Below, one piece after another: positions 4,554 through 8,189 of a stretch of 8,189 nt of DNA. The position numbers were made by a program, and so were the translations under genes. Positions within the stretch are counted from its first letter, which is position 1, and each line of letters begins with the position of its first letter. Below the pieces are notes generated by a model that did not search any database, was not told the DNA's origin, and worked only from the letters and a program-made list of their open reading frames with translations. This stretch comes from Bacteroidota bacterium (GTDB lineage Bacteria; Bacteroidota; Ignavibacteria; Kapaibacteriales; UBA2268), in contig JAKIZN010000061.1 in NCBI GenBank assembly GCA_022708005.1, positions 1 through 8,189 on the forward strand, read 5' to 3'.

Positions 4554-5501
4554 CTATTCCATATCTTCTATGAGCTTAACTCCAATGTCAATAGCTCCAT
4601 CTAAGGCAGTCCCTTTAGGCTGAACAAGTTCGAGCCCAGCATAATTATTAATTTCGGTAGTAAGTAATTGAGCTAAAAGCGTATTAGCTTCGATTATTCC
4701 ACCCATCATAGCCACTTTTACTTTTTTTGATTTATACTCAGGCAAAAGCGCCACCGGCAGTTCAAGCAAGTGCTTAGCTGCTCTTTGTATAATATCCAAA
4801 CTTACTTTGTCGCCCTCTACGGCGCATTCCATGACAACCGGAGTAAGGTTGTGGTATTCAAAAGAGCGGTCGTGATATGCTTTAACGATTGTTCGCGGCT
4901 CTTTAAGGTCTATGCTTGGCGAGAACTCTTTTATTCTATTTGTTATTTTTGTTGCTTCTCCGCGTCCGTCGAGTGCCCTTACTACTGCGGTTAAGCCTTC
5001 TCTGCCTATCCAAGCGCCGCTGCCTTCGTCGTCGAGTTCTATGCCCCAGCCGCCGCAACGCACTAACTTATCTTTTCCAACTCTGCCAAGCCCGATAGAG
5101 CCTGTGCCGACAATTGTTATTATACCTTCTTTGCCGCCGAAAGCACCTTCTAAAGCTAACTCCGCGTCGCTTGTAACTACTAAATCGTTGAACTTCACCC
5201 CTTGCGCTCTGCCGAGTGTTTTCAGCAATTGGGCAGATCTTTTCTTCTCTTCTTCGAGCCATACTCCAGCCAGCCCGACCACAACTGCGTCAAGCTCCGA
5301 AGTCTCAATTTCCGCTTTATTGCATAATTCCATAATTACATTTAACGTTCTCTCGCAGGATTCGCCAACTCCCACTGAACCTATTCTTGAAGTACCACTT
5401 TTAGCCTGCGATATGATTTTCCCTTCTCTTACTAATATGCCTCGTGTGTGAGTGCCTCCGCCGTCGATGCCAATTATAGTATACTCATTATTTAAAGCCA
5501 T
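4554..5501 (-). CDS. BadF/BadG/BcrA/BcrD-type ATPase, probable N-acetylglucosamine/glucosamine kinase
   Basis: A 315-residue sugar kinase of the actin-like ATPase superfamily. Phosphate-1 loop: IGIDGGGTHT with D13-GGG (13-16). Next come GLAGV (76-80), SDAELAL with the probable catalytic-base Asp112, phosphate-2 loop GTGS (132-135), the family stretch GGWGIELDDEGSGAWIG (150-166), and an adenosine-side MMGG (265-268). This order matches N-acetylglucosamine kinases, which phosphorylate amino sugars from chitin or peptidoglycan turnover; activation subunits of benzoyl-CoA reductase share the fold but usually have cluster cysteines and different neighbours. The substrate is inferred. I start at the ATG at 5501, which has AAGG 8 nt upstream; a TTG at 5519 would add six residues. 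No hexosamine genes adjoin it; uvrA is divergent and the repeat island lies downstream. Confidence 0.87.
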   Translation of the reverse strand: MALNNEYTIIGIDGGGTHTRGILVREGKIISQAKSGTSRIGSVGVGESCERTLNVIMELCNKAEIETSELDAVVVGLAGVWLEEEKKRSAQLLKTLGRAQGVKFNDLVVTSDAELALEGAFGGKEGIITIVGTGSIGLGRVGKDKLVRCGGWGIELDDEGSGAWIGREGLTAVVRALDGRGEATKITNRIKEFSPSIDLKEPRTIVKAYHDRSFEYHNLTPVVMECAVEGDKVSLDIIQRAAKHLLELPVALLPEYKSKKVKVAMMGGIIEANTLLAQLLTTEINNYAGLELVQPKGTALDGAIDIGVKLIEDME

Positions 5502-5722
5502 AAAATAACCTTGATTCAATTATAAAAAATCGCTTTGCAAACAACAATTACTATGCCACTTTGTCCTAAATATTTTTTATTTATTATCATTAAAAACAGC
5601 ATTTTTCTATTATTAACGATTTACCCTAAAACTCATTTTTTGCACTTTGCCATGCTCTAACTTATCTAAATAATTTGTAATTTTAAGATTGTTTGATTTG
5701 CAATTTACGAATTTATTGCGAT
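5502..5722. other. Divergent intergenic region between the kinase gene and uvrA
   Basis: This AT-rich gap should contain both outward-facing promoters. I find no full TAnnTTTG match on either strand; the closest, TTGATTTG at 5693-5700, has one mismatch and a badly spaced upstream TTTG. I see no SOS-box-like palindrome of the CTG-N10-CAG or GAAC-N4-GTTC type, so damage control of uvrA is not supported here. Confidence 0.45.
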
Positions 5723-8189
5723 ATGATAGATAAAAAGTTATTTGAAATAGATGAACTTAGCGATATTACAATTCGCGGAGCCAGAGAACACAACCTAAAA
5801 GATGTTTCGCTCGATATTCCGAGAGAAAAATTAGTTGTGATTACCGGGCTATCTGGTTCGGGGAAATCCACTCTTGCATTCGATACTCTCTACGCAGAAG
5901 GGCAGCGGCGCTATGTCGATTGCCTATCTCAATACGCTAAGCAGTTCATTGGAGTAATGAAAAAGCCGGAAGTTGATGCTATCGAAGGGCTTTCGCCTGC
6001 TATCTCCATTGAACAAAAGACCATAAGCCATAATCCGCGCTCGACAGTTGGAACAGTAACGGAAATATACGATTATCTTAGGTTGTTATATTCTAAAATA
6101 GGTACTCAATATTGTGTAAAATGCAATATTCCAGTTGTTCAGCGCTCCGACGAGCAGATAAAAAACGATATTCTCACTCGATATAACGGCAAAAGAATAT
6201 CTATATTAGCTCCGCTTATACGAGGCAGAAAAGGCATCTATAAAGAGCTATTCCAGCAGCTTCTTGCCAACGGATTTACAAAAGCAAGGGTAAACGGCTC
6301 GATATATCAACTGCACGAGTCGCTCACTACAAGCCGATACAAGCAACAAGATATAGATTTGTTGGTAGATAGGTTTAGCGTCGAAGATTCGCAATTCCAA
6401 AGGCTTTCCGATTCTTGCGATATAGCATTGAAATATGGCGAAGGCATATTAATAATTAGCGATAGCGCTGCATCTATCTCGCAAGATGAACTATTTTCTA
6501 CGCTGAGCACTTGCCCTGAATGCGGCAGTTCCTATCAGAGTTTATCGCCAAATATGTTTTCGTTCAACTCGACTTACGGCGCCTGCCCAACATGCGGCGG
6601 AGTGGGCGAAATATTCGCTTTTTATCCCGATAGCGTCGTGATAAATGGCGAGCTTTCTATAGAAGATGGAGCTTTGGGAATTTTCAATAAGAGCGAAGAG
6701 CCTCTTTTATACGGAATTTTGATAGATGTTTGCGATGAAAATAAAATTTCAATACACAAGAAATGGAATGATCTCAGCAGCGAAGAGCAAGACTTTTTGA
6801 TGTACGAAAAATATTCGTTCAAAGGCGAAGCGTTGCGAAAGAAATACTTTTTCATACTTAATGGGACATTTGAAGGAATAATTGAAACGCTTGAGCGGCG
6901 GCGACTCGTGGTAGATGGCATAGCCAATAAGCGAATGTATGAAAATTATATGGATAGCCGCGTTTGCCATAAGTTCAACGGCGGTAAATTAAAAGAAGAA
7001 AATTTGCACGTGCTTGTAGCTGATAAAAATATTAGCGAAATAACATCACAAAATATTCCAAAAGCAAGAGAATTTTTTGTGAAATTAAATAAGGAAATGT
7101 CCAAACGCCACTCTGCGATAGCGAATGTAGTGGTAAAAGAAATCATCACTCGGTTAGAATTTTTGGAAAATGTAGGGCTGTCATATCTAACGCTGTCGCG
7201 ACCTGTGAGAACGCTCTCGGGCGGGGAAACTCAGCGAATACGGCTTGCTTCGCAAATTGGCTCGCAGCTTGTCGGGGTTATGTATGTATTGGACGAACCG
7301 AGCATAGGGCTGCACCAACATGATAATTACAAATTAATCAATTCGCTAAAAAAACTCCGCGATTTGGGCAATTCCGTGATAGTGGTCGAACACGACAAGG
7401 CAATGATAGAGGAGTCTGACTACATTATCGATTTAGGACCAGGAGCGGGCATACACGGCGGCGAAGTTGTGCTATCCGCTTTAATCAAAGATTTGCCCAA
7501 GCTGACTAATGGAAGGGTTGAAAATTCGCTCACGGCACAGTATATAAAAAATATGAAAAGAATTGAAGTGCCAAAGCAAAGGGGCGTTCCAAACGGCAAG
7601 AGGCTGCTCCTATCGGGCGCTACGGGCAATAATCTAAAAGATGTATCGCTTGATTTGCCATTGGGCTTATTCATTTGCGTTACGGGAATGAGCGGTTCGG
7701 GCAAATCTTCGCTAATAAATCATACGCTATATCCAATTTTGTCTAATCACTTTCTTAGAACTAATATAAAACCATTGCCATATAAGAAAATCGAAGGGCT
7801 TGAGAATATAGATAAAGTGGTAGAAGTAGACCAATCGCCAATAGGCAGAACTCCGCGGTCTAACCCTGCGACTTATACAGGGCTTTTCACTCAGATTAGG
7901 GACTTTTTCACGATGCTGCCAGAGGCAAAAGTTCGCGGGTATAAAGTTGGCAGATTTTCGTTTAACGTCAAAGGTGGGCGCTGCGAAGAGTGCGAAGGCG
8001 CGGGATTGAAAAAAATTGAGATGAACTTTTTGCCCGATGTGTATGTATTATGCGATACCTGCAATGGCAAACGATATAATGACGAAACGCTACAGGTTCG
8101 CTATAAGGGTAAATCCATATCCGATGTTCTCGAGATGACAGTCGAAGAAGCCAATCAGTTTTTCTCCGAAATACCTAAAATCAAGAAAA
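5723..8189 (+). CDS. uvrA: Excinuclease ABC subunit UvrA (C-terminus beyond right edge)
   Basis: UvrA is the damage-recognition ATPase of nucleotide excision repair; as a dimer it loads UvrB at lesions. My translation from the ATG at 5723 stays open for 822 codons to the window end; the family is about 940 residues, so only the tail is missing. Features in order: IRGAREHNLKDV (17-28), Walker A GLSGSGKS (42-49), YCVKC pair (C131, C134), the insertion-domain zinc cysteines C264/C267 and C288/C291, ABC signature LSGGE (498-502), Walker B LDEPS (523-527), H-loop H557, second Walker A GMSGSGKS (655-662), and the second zinc module C754/C757 with C777/C780, spaced CX2C-X19-CX2C. The second signature and Walker B lie past the edge. 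No frameshift or missing key residue was seen. No Shine-Dalgarno sequence precedes the start. Confidence 0.97.
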   Translation, partial: MIDKKLFEIDELSDITIRGAREHNLKDVSLDIPREKLVVITGLSGSGKSTLAFDTLYAEGQRRYVDCLSQYAKQFIGVMKKPEVDAIEGLSPAISIEQKTISHNPRSTVGTVTEIYDYLRLLYSKIGTQYCVKCNIPVVQRSDEQIKNDILTRYNGKRISILAPLIRGRKGIYKELFQQLLANGFTKARVNGSIYQLHESLTTSRYKQQDIDLLVDRFSVEDSQFQRLSDSCDIALKYGEGILIISDSAASISQDELFSTLSTCPECGSSYQSLSPNMFSFNSTYGACPTCGGVGEIFAFYPDSVVINGELSIEDGALGIFNKSEEPLLYGILIDVCDENKISIHKKWNDLSSEEQDFLMYEKYSFKGEALRKKYFFILNGTFEGIIETLERRRLVVDGIANKRMYENYMDSRVCHKFNGGKLKEENLHVLVADKNISEITSQNIPKAREFFVKLNKEMSKRHSAIANVVVKEIITRLEFLENVGLSYLTLSRPVRTLSGGETQRIRLASQIGSQLVGVMYVLDEPSIGLHQHDNYKLINSLKKLRDLGNSVIVVEHDKAMIEESDYIIDLGPGAGIHGGEVVLSALIKDLPKLTNGRVENSLTAQYIKNMKRIEVPKQRGVPNGKRLLLSGATGNNLKDVSLDLPLGLFICVTGMSGSGKSSLINHTLYPILSNHFLRTNIKPLPYKKIEGLENIDKVVEVDQSPIGRTPRSNPATYTGLFTQIRDFFTMLPEAKVRGYKVGRFSFNVKGGRCEECEGAGLKKIEMNFLPDVYVLCDTCNGKRYNDETLQVRYKGKSISDVLEMTVEEANQFFSEIPKIKK

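Noticed and set aside
4912..5451. 179-codon plus-strand reading frame opposite the kinase
   Set aside because: It is the antisense of a gene with clear kinase motifs; the product is a Pro/Ser-rich shadow without any recognisable fold.
5674..5700. Possible uvrA promoter with TTTG and TTGATTTG
   Set aside because: The -7 element has a mismatch at an important position and the spacing of about 15 nt is too short for the Bacteroidetes pattern.
5723..8189. Possible frameshift or pseudogene status of uvrA
   Set aside because: Codon-by-codon translation is uninterrupted to the window end and all expected motifs are in one frame; the gene is only cut by the window edge.

Overview
The window is an ordinary-looking piece of an AT-rich bacterial chromosome with a repeat-rich accessory pocket in the middle. 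Most start codons have no Shine-Dalgarno sequence, and the one well-formed promoter (upstream of the glycosyltransferase) has a Bacteroidetes-style -33 TTG / -7 TAnnTTTG layout. Together with the short-hairpin intergenic repeats and the form of the DnaG N-terminus, this suggests a member of the Bacteroidota/Chlorobiota/Ignavibacteria/Kapabacteria group. That placement is an inference; no database search was possible.

Region 1 (1-954, minus strand) is a tightly packed folB-folK-dnaG operon: dihydroneopterin aldolase, then HPPK, then the first 23 codons of DNA primase, which runs off the left edge. If folK starts at 572, each junction is only 2 nt. Region 2 (955-2154, plus) is a divergently transcribed GT4-type glycosyltransferase with its own promoter. 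Its 3' end overlaps tail-to-tail by 8 nt with region 3 (2147-3124, minus), an AraC-family regulator of PchR-like architecture.

Region 4 (3125-4553) is the unusual part. One small lipoprotein gene with an NTF2/SnoaL-like domain (3351-3890, minus) is bracketed by two copies of the same 33-bp palindrome, which are exact reverse complements of each other. Beyond it, about 320 bp are filled with short hairpins: a 29-nt inverted terminal pair (26/29 identical), an internal partial third copy of its ATGTTTGTAG part, and three 35-bp tandem units each carrying a 7-bp stem. On the other side, between the palindrome and araC, lies an imperfect 32-nt inverted repeat. No transposase or recombinase is in the window, so the repeats look non-autonomous.

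Region 5 (4554-5501, minus) is a BadF/BcrA-type sugar kinase, probably an N-acetylglucosamine or glucosamine kinase. Region 6 (5723-8189, plus) is uvrA, open to the right edge with both ABC Walker A motifs and the zinc cysteines intact; roughly the last 120 residues are missing because the window ends. The genes do not form one pathway. I see folate synthesis plus replication priming, cell-surface glycosylation, an orphan regulator, amino-sugar salvage and DNA repair. I found no defence system, prophage or complete insertion sequence; the most unusual signal is the palindromic-repeat island.
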